Below, piece by piece: positions 52,662 to 62,700 of a DNA stretch of 64,000 nt. The stretch comes from an uncultured Prevotella sp. (GTDB lineage Bacteria > Bacteroidota > Bacteroidia > Bacteroidales > Bacteroidaceae), in assembly GCA_944319795.1 (NCBI GenBank), contig CALUFA010000011.1, forward strand, positions 1 to 64,000. Direction: 5' to 3'. The position numbers were made by a program, and so were the translations under genes. Numbering within the stretch: the stretch's first letter is position 1; every line of letters starts with the position of its first letter. Below the pieces are notes generated by a model. The model was not told where the DNA came from and ran no database searches. It saw only the letters and a program-made list of their open reading frames with translations.

Positions 52662-52885
52662 TTGTGAATATCTGCAATCAACCTGCATACAACATACATC
52701 CTCTTTAAGAAGTCGGTGGCATTCTGTCATTCCGGGCTTAGACCCGGAATCCAGAAAATTCCCTCTTTGTATAAGAACGATGCTGTATACACTGGATTCC
52801 GGGTCTAAGCCCGGAATGACAGAATGCCACCGACTTTTTTTTAAGTTGGTGAATGCATTGGGTTGATTGCGAACATTCTTATTTA
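52662..52885. mobile_element. MITE-like element 4 (GAATATC-type termini, shared inner hairpin)
   Basis: Imperfect ends GAATATCTGCAATCAACC (52666) and GGTTGATTGCGAACATTC (52861) surround an inner module (AAGAAGTCGGTGGCAT, TTCCGGGCTTAGACCCGGAA and complements, 52707-52840) that is the same as in the GTTCGGTATAA elements. Different ends, same core. Nothing else is seen between gpmI and ackA except the ackA terminator. Confidence 0.75.
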
Positions 52886-52944
52886 CATTTGCTTAACAGC
52901 GATCTTCGATTCCGTGGCGCAGCCTGACTTATGGCTTGTTTGTA

Positions 52945-52999
52945 AAATAAGCGCCGCCGTGCAGAAGGAAAGCCTTTGCACGGCGGCGCTTGTTATTTA
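52945..52999 (-). terminator. Terminator of pta-ackA
   Basis: AAATAAGCGCCGCCGTGCA and TGCACGGCGGCGCTTGTTATTT form a long stem with a 14-nt loop; it lies 80 bp past the ackA stop, with A/T-rich flanks on both sides. Confidence 0.8.
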
Positions 53000-53076
53000 A
53001 GAATATGTATGAACCGGGCCGAAAATCGTCGTGAATCCGGCTCCGTCCCAGCCCTTAATAGCGTTTTGTGGTGTTG

Positions 53077-54273
53077 TTATTTCAAGAGGTTCATAGTGTC
53101 TGTGGCTATCATCAGCTCTTCGTCGGTAGGTATTACGCATACGGTTACCTTCGAGTCGGGGGTTGATATGACCTCTTCGACGCCGCGCACGGTCTTGTTC
53201 TTCTCCTTGTCGAGTTTTACTCCCATGTACTCCATGTTTTCGCATACGGCTTCGCGCATTTGGTATTGGTTCTCGCCGACACCCGCCGTGAATACGATGA
53301 TGTCGCATCCGCCCATTGCTGCGGCGTATGCGCCCACGTATTTCTTTATGCGGTAGTTGTACATGTCGAGGGCGAGCTTGGCGCGCTCGTTGCCGTTTGC
53401 TATTGCGTCGTCGATCTCGCGCATGTCTGAAGAAATGCCGGTTATGCCGAGCACGCCGCTCTTCTTATTGAGTAAGTTCGACATACCGTCGGCATCCAAG
53501 CCGAGCTTCTTTTCGAGGAAGGTAACGGCCCCGCCGTCGATGTCGCCGCTGCGCGTACCCATCATGAGTCCCTCGAGCGGAGTAAGTCCCATTGACGTAT
53601 CTACGCATTTGCCGTTTTCTACGGCTGCCACGCTGCCTCCGTTGCCGATGTGGCAGGTTATAATCTTCTTCTCATTGTAATTTACTCCGAGAAACTCGCA
53701 AACCCTCTGTGACACATAACGGTGGCTTGTTCCGTGGAAACCGTAGCGGCGCACGCCGTATTTCTCGTAAAGCTCGTAGGGAATGGCGTAGAGATAAGAA
53801 TGGGCGGGCATCGTCTGGTGGAACGCAGTGTCGAATACGCCGACCTGCGGGAGGCCGGGCATCAGCTCGCTGACGGCCTTAACGCCCTTGAGGTTGGCCG
53901 GGTTGTGCAGCGGAGCGAGGTCGCTTACCGACTTGAACACCTCGAGCACCTCGTCGTTGAGCACGACGCTCTTGTTGAACTTCTCGCCTCCGTGCACCAT
54001 GCGGTGGCCTACGGCGTCGATTTCGTCAAGGCTCTTGATCACTCCTATTTCAGGGTCGGTGAGCAGCGAGAATATGAATTTCACTCCCTCGGTGTGCTCC
54101 GGAATGTCGTGCATCACCTTTTTCTTCGTGCCGTCGGGCATCTTGACTTTGACAAACGCTTCGTCAAGGCCGACGCGCTCGGCGCCGCCCGACGTCATGA
54201 CTGACTTGTCGTCCATGTTGTAAAGTGCGTATTTGATGGACGAGCTGCCGCAGTTTAAAACTAAAATTTTCAT
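53077..54273 (-). CDS. ackA: Acetate kinase
   Basis: 398 residues, ASKHA fold. It converts acetyl phosphate and ADP to acetate and ATP. The N-terminal LNCGSSSIKYAL, the catalytic HGGEKF and GFHGTSHRYVS blocks, the CHIGNGGSVAAVENGKCVDT strand and the GDIDGG loop are present. It follows pta by 67 bp; together they form the acetate-producing energy pathway. Confidence 0.97.
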   Translation of the reverse strand: MKILVLNCGSSSIKYALYNMDDKSVMTSGGAERVGLDEAFVKVKMPDGTKKKVMHDIPEHTEGVKFIFSLLTDPEIGVIKSLDEIDAVGHRMVHGGEKFNKSVVLNDEVLEVFKSVSDLAPLHNPANLKGVKAVSELMPGLPQVGVFDTAFHQTMPAHSYLYAIPYELYEKYGVRRYGFHGTSHRYVSQRVCEFLGVNYNEKKIITCHIGNGGSVAAVENGKCVDTSMGLTPLEGLMMGTRSGDIDGGAVTFLEKKLGLDADGMSNLLNKKSGVLGITGISSDMREIDDAIANGNERAKLALDMYNYRIKKYVGAYAAAMGGCDIIVFTAGVGENQYQMREAVCENMEYMGVKLDKEKNKTVRGVEEVISTPDSKVTVCVIPTDEELMIATDTMNLLK

Positions 54274-54340
54274 GTCTTATTTGTTTTGTAAGCAGTTAAA
54301 GCGGTCTTATGAACCCCTTTAACTGCATTAAGAGATAACG

Positions 54341-55351
54341 TTAGGCTTTAGCGTCCATTGCCTGGCAGGCGGTGATTGCCACCAATTTATATATGTCGTC
54401 GACGGAGCAGCCGCGGCTGAGGTCGTTCACCGGACGGGCGATGCCCTGCAGGATTGGGCCTATGGCGTCGGCGTCGCCGAGGCGTTGGACTAACTTATAA
54501 GAGATGTTGCCGACTTCGAGGCATGGGAATACGAGCACGTTGGCATGGCCGGCGATGGCGCTTCCCGGCGCTTTCTTCTCGCCTACGGAGGGCACGAGGG
54601 CCGCGTCTGCCTGCATTTCGCCGTCTATGTTCAGTTCGGGAGCAAGCTCCTTGGCTAATTTCGTAGCTTCAACCACCTTGTCTACTACTTCGTGCGAGGC
54701 GCTGCCTTTGGTCGAGAAGCTGAGCATTGCCACGCGCGGGTCGGCGAATCCTGCGACCGACTTGGCTGTTTCCGCCGTGCAAACGGCTATTTGTGCCAGC
54801 TGGGATGCGTCGGGAACGGGGGTTACTGCTACGTCGCCTACGACGAGTACGCCGTTCTCGCCGTACTCGGGCTTCTTCGTTACGAGCAGCATCGCGCCGC
54901 TCACGCAAGTGATTCCGGGCTTGCACTTGATTATCTGGAGCGCCGGGCGCAGCGTTTCGGCGGTTGTGCTGAGGGCTCCGGAAATCTGTCCGTCGGCGCC
55001 TCCGGTCTTGATGATCATGCATCCTAAGTAGAGCGGGTCCTTTACGAGTTCGCGTGCCTGCTCAATGGTCATTCCTTTTTTCTTGCGCAGTTCGGCCAGC
55101 AATGCGGCGTATTCTTCGCTCTTCGGGTTGTTCTCCGGGTCGATTATCGTGGCTTTGCCGATGTTTGCCAGGCCCCACTTCGCGGCCAAAGAGTTTATTT
55201 CGTCAGGGTTGCCGATGAGGATTATGTCGGCTACGTCGTCGGCCAGCACCATGTCTGCCGCCCTCAACGTGCGCTCCTCGGTGGCTTCGGGGAGCACGAT
55301 GCGCTGCTTGTCGCTTTTAGCGCGTGCGATGATTTGTTGTACTAAATCCAT
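54341..55351 (-). CDS. pta: Phosphate acetyltransferase
   Basis: 336 residues, the short (catalytic-domain only) form. It converts acetyl-CoA and phosphate to acetyl phosphate. Conserved blocks: RIVLPEATEERTL (19-31), GGADGQISGALSTTAETLRPALQ, DVAVTPVPDASQLAQIA, ELNIDGEMQADAALVP and GHANVLVFPCLEVGNI. First gene of the pta-ackA operon, -7 box at 55418-55425. Confidence 0.96.
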   Translation of the reverse strand: MDLVQQIIARAKSDKQRIVLPEATEERTLRAADMVLADDVADIILIGNPDEINSLAAKWGLANIGKATIIDPENNPKSEEYAALLAELRKKKGMTIEQARELVKDPLYLGCMIIKTGGADGQISGALSTTAETLRPALQIIKCKPGITCVSGAMLLVTKKPEYGENGVLVVGDVAVTPVPDASQLAQIAVCTAETAKSVAGFADPRVAMLSFSTKGSASHEVVDKVVEATKLAKELAPELNIDGEMQADAALVPSVGEKKAPGSAIAGHANVLVFPCLEVGNISYKLVQRLGDADAIGPILQGIARPVNDLSRGCSVDDIYKLVAITACQAMDAKA

Positions 55352-55417
55352 AGTTTTGTAGTTTATAAGAAAATATGTGTTTTTTGTAATTTCGGCTTTA
55401 CAAATTTAATCACTTGC

Positions 55418-55425
55418 AAAAATAG
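55418..55425 (-). promoter_or_regulatory. -7 box of pta-ackA
   Basis: Minus-strand TATTTTTG, 67 bp before the pta start. Confidence 0.5.
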
Positions 55426-55629
55426 GAAAAATAATCTGAATACGCACAGCCGTAAACGTTTTTTTCAATGTTAAAATTGTGAATGTTTCAAAATCGTTTG
55501 CATCTCGTGCCTTGTTTAATTGTTTGCGTGTAGGCTCTGTGCGGTGCTTATTTGTAATAAAAAGTGTTTGTATTTCCCCAAAAAGAGTAAAAATGCGCAT
55601 TAAAACTATCGTGGTATGGAAAGTTTTCA

Positions 55630-55637
55630 TATCTTTG
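55630..55637 (+). promoter_or_regulatory. -7 box of the PCMD gene
   Basis: TATCTTTG ends 9 bp before the ATG at 55646. It excludes the Met at 55616 and implies a message with almost no leader. Confidence 0.55.
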
Positions 55638-55645
55638 CCGACAAT

Positions 55646-56605
55646 ATGAAACGTGTTATTAAGACAACAATGGCGCTCTTCGCCTTCCTTGCGGCGACGG
55701 GCGTGGAAGCGCCGGCAAAGGACGTGCTTCTGCCTTACGGCGACATGAACAGGTGGACTATCAGGAAGATACACGAGTCTGCCGTCATCGGAGGCAATAC
55801 CAAAACCCTTTACGAGATAGGTCCGAACCGTACCATCGACGGCAACAAGCCTTACGTGAACGGCGGCGGTTCGCCTTGGGCCACGTCCAACGTCATGGCC
55901 AAGGTGATGGGCGTGGTGAAGACCAACAACAGCGTTTACCGCGAACGCCGCGGCAGCGGCTATTGCGCAAAGCTGACCACGCATATAGAAAAGGTGAAGG
56001 TGATAGGCTTGTTCAACATCAACGTGCTTGCGGCCGGCTCGATGTACTTGGGCAGCATGCGCGAGCCTATCAGCGGAACTAAGGACGGCGTGAAGGCCAT
56101 GAACTGCGGCATACGCTTCAACCAAAGGCCGAAGGCGTTGAAGTTCGACTATCAGGTGCATGTGGCCAATTCTCCGAGCAGGATCAAGCTGACCGGATTC
56201 AGCAAGCGGAAGACCGTGCCCGGCAAGGATTGCGCCGTGGCCGTGCTGCTGCTTCAGAAGCGCACCGAAGACGGCAATGGTAACATTACGGCCAAGCGCG
56301 TGGGTACGATGGTCGTGAGATTCAGCAAGAGCACCAACGGATGGGTGAACAATGCCACATACGACATAATGTACGGCGACATAAGGAACAATCCGCGCTA
56401 TGACGCTTCAACCATGAAGCTGCGCTCTTCCGACTACGCTCTCAACAGCAAGGGCAAGAGCGTGCTTGTAAAAGAGACGGGTTGGGCCGCTGCCGGAGAG
56501 ACCCCGACCCACATGGTTCTCCAGTTCGCTTCGAGCCACGGCGGGGCGTTCATCGGCTCGCCCGGCAACACCCTTTGGGTAGACAACGTAAGGTTGGTGT
56601 ATTAA
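55646..56605 (+). CDS. Exported PCMD-domain-like protein
   Basis: About 319 residues from MKRVIKTTMALF, with a signal peptide ending near VEAPAKD. The C-terminal jelly-roll pattern (IRFNQRPKALKFDYQVHVA, CAVAVLLLQKR, LQFASSHGGAFIGSPGNTLWVDNVRLVY) matches the Bacteroidales putative carbohydrate-metabolism domain (PCMD). It probably binds or acts on glycans at the cell surface; no catalytic residues can be named. The BamA-like gene follows after 12 bp, so the two are one operon. Confidence 0.75.
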   Translation: MKRVIKTTMALFAFLAATGVEAPAKDVLLPYGDMNRWTIRKIHESAVIGGNTKTLYEIGPNRTIDGNKPYVNGGGSPWATSNVMAKVMGVVKTNNSVYRERRGSGYCAKLTTHIEKVKVIGLFNINVLAAGSMYLGSMREPISGTKDGVKAMNCGIRFNQRPKALKFDYQVHVANSPSRIKLTGFSKRKTVPGKDCAVAVLLLQKRTEDGNGNITAKRVGTMVVRFSKSTNGWVNNATYDIMYGDIRNNPRYDASTMKLRSSDYALNSKGKSVLVKETGWAAAGETPTHMVLQFASSHGGAFIGSPGNTLWVDNVRLVY

Positions 56606-56617
56606 ACTGATGCCTGC

Positions 56618-57817
56618 ATGACACTGTTGAAAGCTACTTTATTGTTATTGCTTGCCGCCTTTTCGCTTTGCGTAGCCGAAGCGGGGGCGGCCGTTCCCGT
56701 CCTTGCGGCGGGCGATTCGGCAAGCATGGGCGCGCCTTTGCGCACCGACAGCGTGCCCGTGAAGAAAGGTTTCGGGCGGAAACTTCTTGACTATTTCCGC
56801 AATTCAAACAAGATTGACAGGACGAAGAAGATTGATTTCGGCATGCTCGGCGGTCCCCATTTCAGCTCCGACACTGGTTTCGGCATCGGCCTCGTGGCCC
56901 TCGGCCAATATTTCCAAGACAGGCACGACACCGTGTCGCCACCGTCGGACGTCGCGATCTTCGGCGACGCCACCACGAGGCAGTCGTACACGCTCGGGGT
57001 GCGCGGCACGCATATCTTCCCTTATGACAAGGGGCGTATCGAATACACGTTGGCCGTGAACTCGTTTAAGGAAAAGTTCTGGGGCATAGGCTACGAGATG
57101 GGCGACGACGACGCCAACGAAGGTTTGATGACGCGCCTGAAGATAGCTGCAAACGCGAGTTTCCTGTGGCAAGTCGTCGACAACATGTTCATAGGCCCGG
57201 CTGTTACTTACGATTACGTAAACGCGCACCTGATTGACCGTCCCGAACTGCTCATGGGGCAAGACCGCCTGGTTTGGAACGTCGGCTTCGGCCTTACTTT
57301 CGCCTACGATTCGCGCGACATCCTCACCCGTCCTACAAAAGGCGTCTACGTCATCATCTCGCAAATGTTCCATCCGCGCTTCTTAAGCAACGGGTACGCG
57401 TATTCGACCACCGATTTCCGGTTCGACACTTACGGCAAGTTGTGGAAGGGAGCCGTACTTGCCGGCGACTTGCGAGGCACGCTCAATTTCGGTAATCCGT
57501 CGTGGGGCATGATGGCACAGGTCGGCAATTCTTACTCGATGCGCGGATATTACGGCGGCCGCTACCGCGATAAGCACAAGATTGAAGCGCAGGTTGAGTT
57601 GCGCCAGCGTGTGTACAAGCGCCACGGCGTGGCCGTGTGGGGTGGTGCGGGTACGGTGTTCGGCAAGTTCAGCGCCGTGCATTTCGACCGCCTTCTGCCC
57701 AACTGGGGCTTCGGTTACCGCTGGGAGTTTAAGAAAAACGGCAACATACGTCTTGACTACGGTTTCGGCAAAAGCGGGATTTCCGGCTTCGTTTTCAACA
57801 TTAACGAAGCATTCTAA
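56618..57817 (+). CDS. BamA/TamA-like (Omp85) outer-membrane protein
   Basis: 399 residues with a signal peptide (1-25). No POTRA domains: after KRKLLDYFRNSNKIDR-like linker sequence the chain goes directly into beta strands (FGMLGGPHFSSDTGFGIGLVALGQYF, LVWNVGFGLTFAYDSRDILTRPTKGVYV) with RGYYGGRYRDKHKIEAQVELRQRV as the Omp85 loop/strand signature, and it ends in a terminal aromatic (NINEAF). Barrel-only Omp85 relatives of this size are known in Bacteroidota; cargo unknown. Coupled with the PCMD gene. Confidence 0.85.
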   Translation: MTLLKATLLLLLAAFSLCVAEAGAAVPVLAAGDSASMGAPLRTDSVPVKKGFGRKLLDYFRNSNKIDRTKKIDFGMLGGPHFSSDTGFGIGLVALGQYFQDRHDTVSPPSDVAIFGDATTRQSYTLGVRGTHIFPYDKGRIEYTLAVNSFKEKFWGIGYEMGDDDANEGLMTRLKIAANASFLWQVVDNMFIGPAVTYDYVNAHLIDRPELLMGQDRLVWNVGFGLTFAYDSRDILTRPTKGVYVIISQMFHPRFLSNGYAYSTTDFRFDTYGKLWKGAVLAGDLRGTLNFGNPSWGMMAQVGNSYSMRGYYGGRYRDKHKIEAQVELRQRVYKRHGVAVWGGAGTVFGKFSAVHFDRLLPNWGFGYRWEFKKNGNIRLDYGFGKSGISGFVFNINEAF

Positions 57818-57863
57818 CGTTATAAGCCGGATCGGATTTTCTTAACTGCGAGCCTGAAACTAT

Positions 57864-58043
57864 GTGAGTTCGGTATAAGAGATTAGAAAATGAAATCATT
57901 CTAAAGCGTAAGAAGTCTGTGGCATACCGTCATTCCGGGCTTAGACCCGGAATCCAGGAAACGCACTCTTGTAGAAGAACGAGGATGCATACACTGGATT
58001 CCGGGTCTAAGCCCGGAATGACGGTATGCCACAGACTTCTTAT
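57864..58043. mobile_element. MITE-like element 5 (right terminus missing)
   Basis: It begins GTGAGTTCGGTATAAG and carries the AAGTCTGTGGCATACCGTCA and TTCCGGGCTTAGACCCGGAA modules with complements; the right end is replaced by unrelated sequence. No gene is seen between 57818 and 58180. Confidence 0.7.
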
Positions 58044-58180
58044 TGGGGATGGGAATATGGAGCGTTTGGCCGATTTACTGTTATCCGTAAACAGGAATTT
58101 GTAATTACCTTCATTTATTTTACAACTTTACGTAAACAAAGGAATCACAAATTCCGGTTCCAGAATATACAATTAATCCG

Positions 58181-58705
58181 TTAAAGCGTTGAGCCGTTGA
58201 GCGGTGCGGCCTGCGTGTATGTCCTAGCTCCTAATTCCTTGTCGAGCATGTAGATGCCGTATCCGTTGTCCTTTATCATCTTGATGTTGTCGATGATTGT
58301 CTGCGCGTTCTCCTCTTCCTCCACCTGCTCGTCGATGAACCACTTCAGCATGCTTTGCGTGGCGAAGTCGTTCTTCTCGTGGGTCAGTGCGTAGAGGTCG
58401 TTGATGAGCGACGTAACCTTCTGTTCGTGCTTGAGCGTGCTTTGGAACACGTCGAGTATGCCGTCCCATTCCGTCGGCACGGCGTCGATGGCTTTCAGCT
58501 CGACGCGCCCGTTGCGCGAGTTTACGTAGTTGAACAGGATTTTCGCATGGTCCTGCTCCTCGCGGAACTGCACTTCAAACCAGCTTGCCATTCCCGGCTG
58601 GCCTATCGAGTGGCAGTATGCGGCCATTGAAAGGTACAAGTAAGCCGACCACATCTCGGCGTTAATCTGCTCGTTGAGAGCCTCTTCAATCTTTTTGTTT
58701 AGCAT
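58181..58705 (-). CDS. ftnA: Non-heme ferritin
   Basis: 174 residues, four-helix ferritin. The ferroxidase ligands Glu17, Glu50 and His53 stand at the canonical positions, with further acids in the EKNDFATQSMLKWFIDEQVEEEE helix. It oxidises Fe2+ and stores iron in a 24-mer cytosolic shell. Single gene, with a -7 box at 58747-58754. Confidence 0.95.
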   Translation of the reverse strand: MLNKKIEEALNEQINAEMWSAYLYLSMAAYCHSIGQPGMASWFEVQFREEQDHAKILFNYVNSRNGRVELKAIDAVPTEWDGILDVFQSTLKHEQKVTSLINDLYALTHEKNDFATQSMLKWFIDEQVEEEENAQTIIDNIKMIKDNGYGIYMLDKELGARTYTQAAPLNGSTL

Positions 58706-58746
58706 AGTTGTTTGTTTTAATTAGTGATTGTTTCTTGATTTACCGA

Positions 58747-58754
58747 CAAAGTTA
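58747..58754 (-). promoter_or_regulatory. -7 box of the ferritin gene
   Basis: Minus-strand TAACTTTG, 42 bp before the start codon. Confidence 0.5.
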
Positions 58755-58894
58755 CCTAAAAAAACGATACGGCGTGTGTTTTTTACATGATTATTTGCAA
58801 ATTTCACCATGTTTTAACCCGAATCGGCCGTCTGGTTCATCGCGCTTCCGGCGGGCTGATTTTTCGTCGATGTGTAACATCTTGATAATCAGTC

Positions 58895-58988
58895 GGTTCG
58901 CAATATGCCGCCTTTTGGAGTGTAAAAGACCGCATATCGTGGTGCGAAAGGCATCCTTTTAGCGTGTAAAATGTGCTCTTTTATGTGG
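58895..58988. repeat. AAAAGG/CCTTTT mini-palindrome cluster 7
   Basis: CAATATGCCGCCTTTTGGAG, TGTAAAAGACCGCATATCGT, GCGAAAGGCATCCTTTTAGC and GTAAAATGTGCTCTTTTATG in series, with the same CAATATGCC left flank as clusters 1 and 2. Confidence 0.7.
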
Positions 58989-59048
58989 CTGCCACAGCGG
59001 AAGCAGCCGCCGAAGGCTTGCCCGTTTGTGTAGGTTTGATAAAGATAC

Positions 59049-59298
59049 GTGAGTTCGGTATAAGATAAATTGGTGATTATTAAAAACAAATTGCATCATT
59101 CTAAACCGTAAGAAGTCTGTGGCATACCGTCATTCCGGGCTTAGACCCGGAATCCAGCATGAGCAACCACTTTGTTTGCAAATGATATTTCCTGGATTCC
59201 GGGTCTAAGCCCGGAATGACGGTATGCCACAGACTTCTTACGGTTTAGAATTATGCAATTTGTTTTTAGCATAGATTCCTTCTTTTATACCGAACCGG
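59049..59298. mobile_element. MITE-like element 6, both termini present
   Basis: GTGAGTTCGGTATAAG at the left; TTATACCGAAC at 59285-59295. The inside is a near-perfect nested palindrome (AAACAAATTGCATCATTCTA, AAGTCTGTGGCATACCGTCA, TTCCGGGCTTAGACCCGGAA and complements). It lies in the long gap before SusC; 59299-59726 holds no gene that I can support. Confidence 0.8.
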
Positions 59299-59726
59299 CT
59301 TATTGCCCGTTGGCCGGCTCCTTTCTTTGTTCTCCTTGTCCGTAACTTGCGTAAATATGTGTGAAAAGTGTATCCTGATTCTCTACATCCGGCCTTGTGG
59401 GTCCGTGGTAACCCATGTTAAACTCTTACTTTCAATTTGTAATTGCTGTCATGTTGCGTATGTAAACTGCTTCCAATTTGTCAAAGTGTTACCCTTCGCA
59501 TGCCGCGTAGGGCCTGTTTCTTGATAAACAAATAACAGATTTTTTGCGCTTAAGTGAACTTTATACACTTTTTATGCAACCTTTTTTAAGCAAAATGAAA
59601 GCTAAAAGAGTGTATAACTTACCATTATTTTGGTTCAAACGGCTTGAAATGGTGTCTGATTTGTTAAAAACAACGGTGTAATACACATTTTTTTCGTTTT
59701 TATTTCATATATATTGAATTTATCCT

Positions 59727-59734
59727 TAATTTTG
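59727..59734 (+). promoter_or_regulatory. -7 box of the susCD operon
   Basis: TAATTTTG, 41 bp before the SusC start. Upstream is strongly A/T-rich. Confidence 0.55.
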
Positions 59735-59774
59735 CACAACATAACACTATTAATTTATTTAAGAGAGAGTTAAT

Positions 59775-62700
59775 ATGAATATTAAAAAATTCTTACTGAC
59801 ATTGCTCTGCGCAGTGCTATCGGCAAACATCGCGTTTGCCCAGAATGCCAGCGTGCAAGGCACCGTTGTCGATGAGAATGGGGAACCCGTAATCGGAGCC
59901 TCGGTGTTCATCAAGGGCACCAAGACTGGCGCCGTGACCGACATCGACGGAAAGTTCTCCCTGAAGTCATCGGCTGGCAAGACACTTGTGATAACGTACG
60001 TGGGTTATGAGAAATCCGAGGCCAAGGCTAAGGACGGCATGCAAATACAGCTCGTGCCGACAAGCCACGCCCTCGGCGAAGTCGTTGTCACCGGTATGCA
60101 AAAAATGGACAAGCGACTCTTCACCGGCGCCACGGCGAAGATAGACGCCGACAAGGCCAAGCTCGACGGTATCGCCGACGTGAGCCGTGCGCTCGAGGGA
60201 CGTGTCTCGGGTGTGTCCGTGCAGAACGTGTCAGGAACATTCGGTACTGCCCCTAAAATCCGTGTCCGCGGTGCCACCTCGATCTACGGCGACTCCAAGC
60301 CGTTGTGGGTTATCGACGGTGTGATCCAGGAAGACGCCGTTGACGTGAGCGCCGACGACCTGTCTTCGGGCGACGCAGTTACCCTTATATCAAACGCTAT
60401 CGCAGGACTCAGCGCCGACGACATCGAGAGCTTCCAGGTTCTTAAGGACGGTTCGGCCACCTCTATATATGGTGCGCGCGCGATGGCGGGCGTCGTTGTC
60501 ATCACCACCAAGCGTGGTAAGGCCGGACGCAGCACAGTAAACTATACCGGCGAGTTCACCTACCGACTGAAGCCCAGCTACAGCGAGTACAACATCAGCA
60601 ACTCACAGGAGCAGATGGGTATATACAAGGAAATGGAAGCTAAGGGATGGCTCGAGTACGCTTCTTTGGCCAACAGCTCGACTTCCGGTCTCTACGGCAA
60701 GATGTACACCCTCATGTCGCAGTATGACAAGACCAACGGCCAGTTCGGACTTCCCTATACCGAGGCAGCCATGAACAAGTACCTCCAGAAGGCCGAGTTC
60801 CGTAACACCGACTGGTTCGACCTCCTGTTCAACAACAACATCATACAGAACCACTCTGTCAGCATATCGTCTGGTTCGGAGAAGGCCGCCCTCTACGCGT
60901 CGGTTTCAGTGATGAACGACCCGGGATGGACCAAGGACAGCAAGGTGGAGCGTTACACCGCCAACATGAACGCTACGTTCAACCTCTCTAAGAAACTGTC
61001 GGTTTCTATCCTCACCAACGGCTCTTACCGCGACCAGCAGGCTCCCGGTACGCTCGCCCGTTCTACCAACGTGGTCGACGGTTCGGTAAACCGTAACTTC
61101 GACATCAACCCGTTCAGCTACGCGCTGAACACGTCGCGCACGCTCGACCCCAACGAGACGTACACCCGTAACTACGCCCCGTTCAACATCTTCAAGGAAC
61201 TTGACAACAACTACATCGACCTGTCGGTTGCCGACATGAAGTTCCAGGGCGAAGTTTCATGGAAACCTATCCTCGGACTCGAGTTCCACGCATTGGGAGC
61301 TTACCGCGTGCAGAAGACGTCTCAGGAGCACTTCATCCTAAACGAGTCTAACCAAGCCGAGGCTTACCGCGCCGGAGTTGACGACCCGAACGTAATGTAC
61401 AGCAACCCGTATCTCTATCAGGATCCGGACAACCCCAACTCGCTGCCTATCTCGGTAATGCCTACCGGCGGTATCTACATCCGCGACGACTACATGGTAA
61501 GGCAGCTCGACTTCCGCGGTACCGTACAATATAATAAGGTATGGAACGACACCCACATCATGAACCTCTTCGGAGGTATGGAGGCCAACAAGACCGACAA
61601 CGACCAAATGTCGCACTCCGACTACGGCGTCGACTACAACAACGGCCGACTCGTAACCATCACCCCCGAGTTCTACAAGCAGGCTAAGGAGGAAGGTACG
61701 GTGCTCAGCTCGTTCGCACGCTCGTGGACCCGCAACCTCGCTTACTTCCTCAGCGGCAACTACTCTTATAAGGGACGTTACACCATCAACCTCACCGGAC
61801 GTTACGAAGGCTCCAACAAGCTCGGCCGCAGCCGCAGCGCACGCTGGTTGCCTACATGGAACGTTTCAGGCGCATGGAACGCCCACGAAGAGACTTTCTT
61901 CAAGAAGTGGATGCAGAAGACAAACGGCGCATTGTCGCACTTGAGCTTCCGCGCATCTTACTCGCTTACGGCCGACCGCGGCCCGTCGTGGGTTACCAAC
62001 GCGCTGCCCGTAATCTACTCTACCAATATATGGCGTCCGCAGGGCGACCAGGTTGAAACGGGGCTCTACCTTAACAACCTCGCCAACGACGAACTTACTT
62101 ACGAGAAGAAGCACGAGCTTAACTTCGGTCTCGACGCAGGTTTCCTCAACAATCGCATCAACCTCAACTTCGATATCTATTGGCGTAACAACTACGACCT
62201 TATCGGAATCATCGAGACCCAGGGCGTCGGCGGTATCATCGGTAAGTACGCCAACGTTGCGACAATGAAGTCGAACGGTGTCGAGGCAACCCTCTCTACG
62301 CGCAACATCGAGAAGAAAGATTTCTCATGGACTTCAGACCTTACCTTCTCTTACGCTACGAACGAGATTTCCGATCTTGACTCGCGCTCGACTGTCATCG
62401 ACCTCATCACCGGTACCAGCACCATGCACTTCCGCGAGGGCTATCCCGTGTCGGCGTTGTTCTCAATACCGTTCGTAGGTCTTAACGACGAAGGTATTCC
62501 GCAGTTCATCAACGAAAAAGGAGAGGTCACCACTACCGACATCAACTTCCAAGAGTATGAGAACGTAGACTATCTTAAGTACGAGGGCCCGACCGAGCCT
62601 ACCATCACCGGCGGTTTCAACAACACCCTCACTTACAAGAACTGGCGTCTGAACATATTCATCACGTACTCGTTCGGCAACAAGATCCGTCTCGACCCGG

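Noticed and set aside
59299..59726. A gene or a regulator (anti-sigma or hybrid sensor) before SusC.
   Set aside because: Only short frames without conserved motifs are found.
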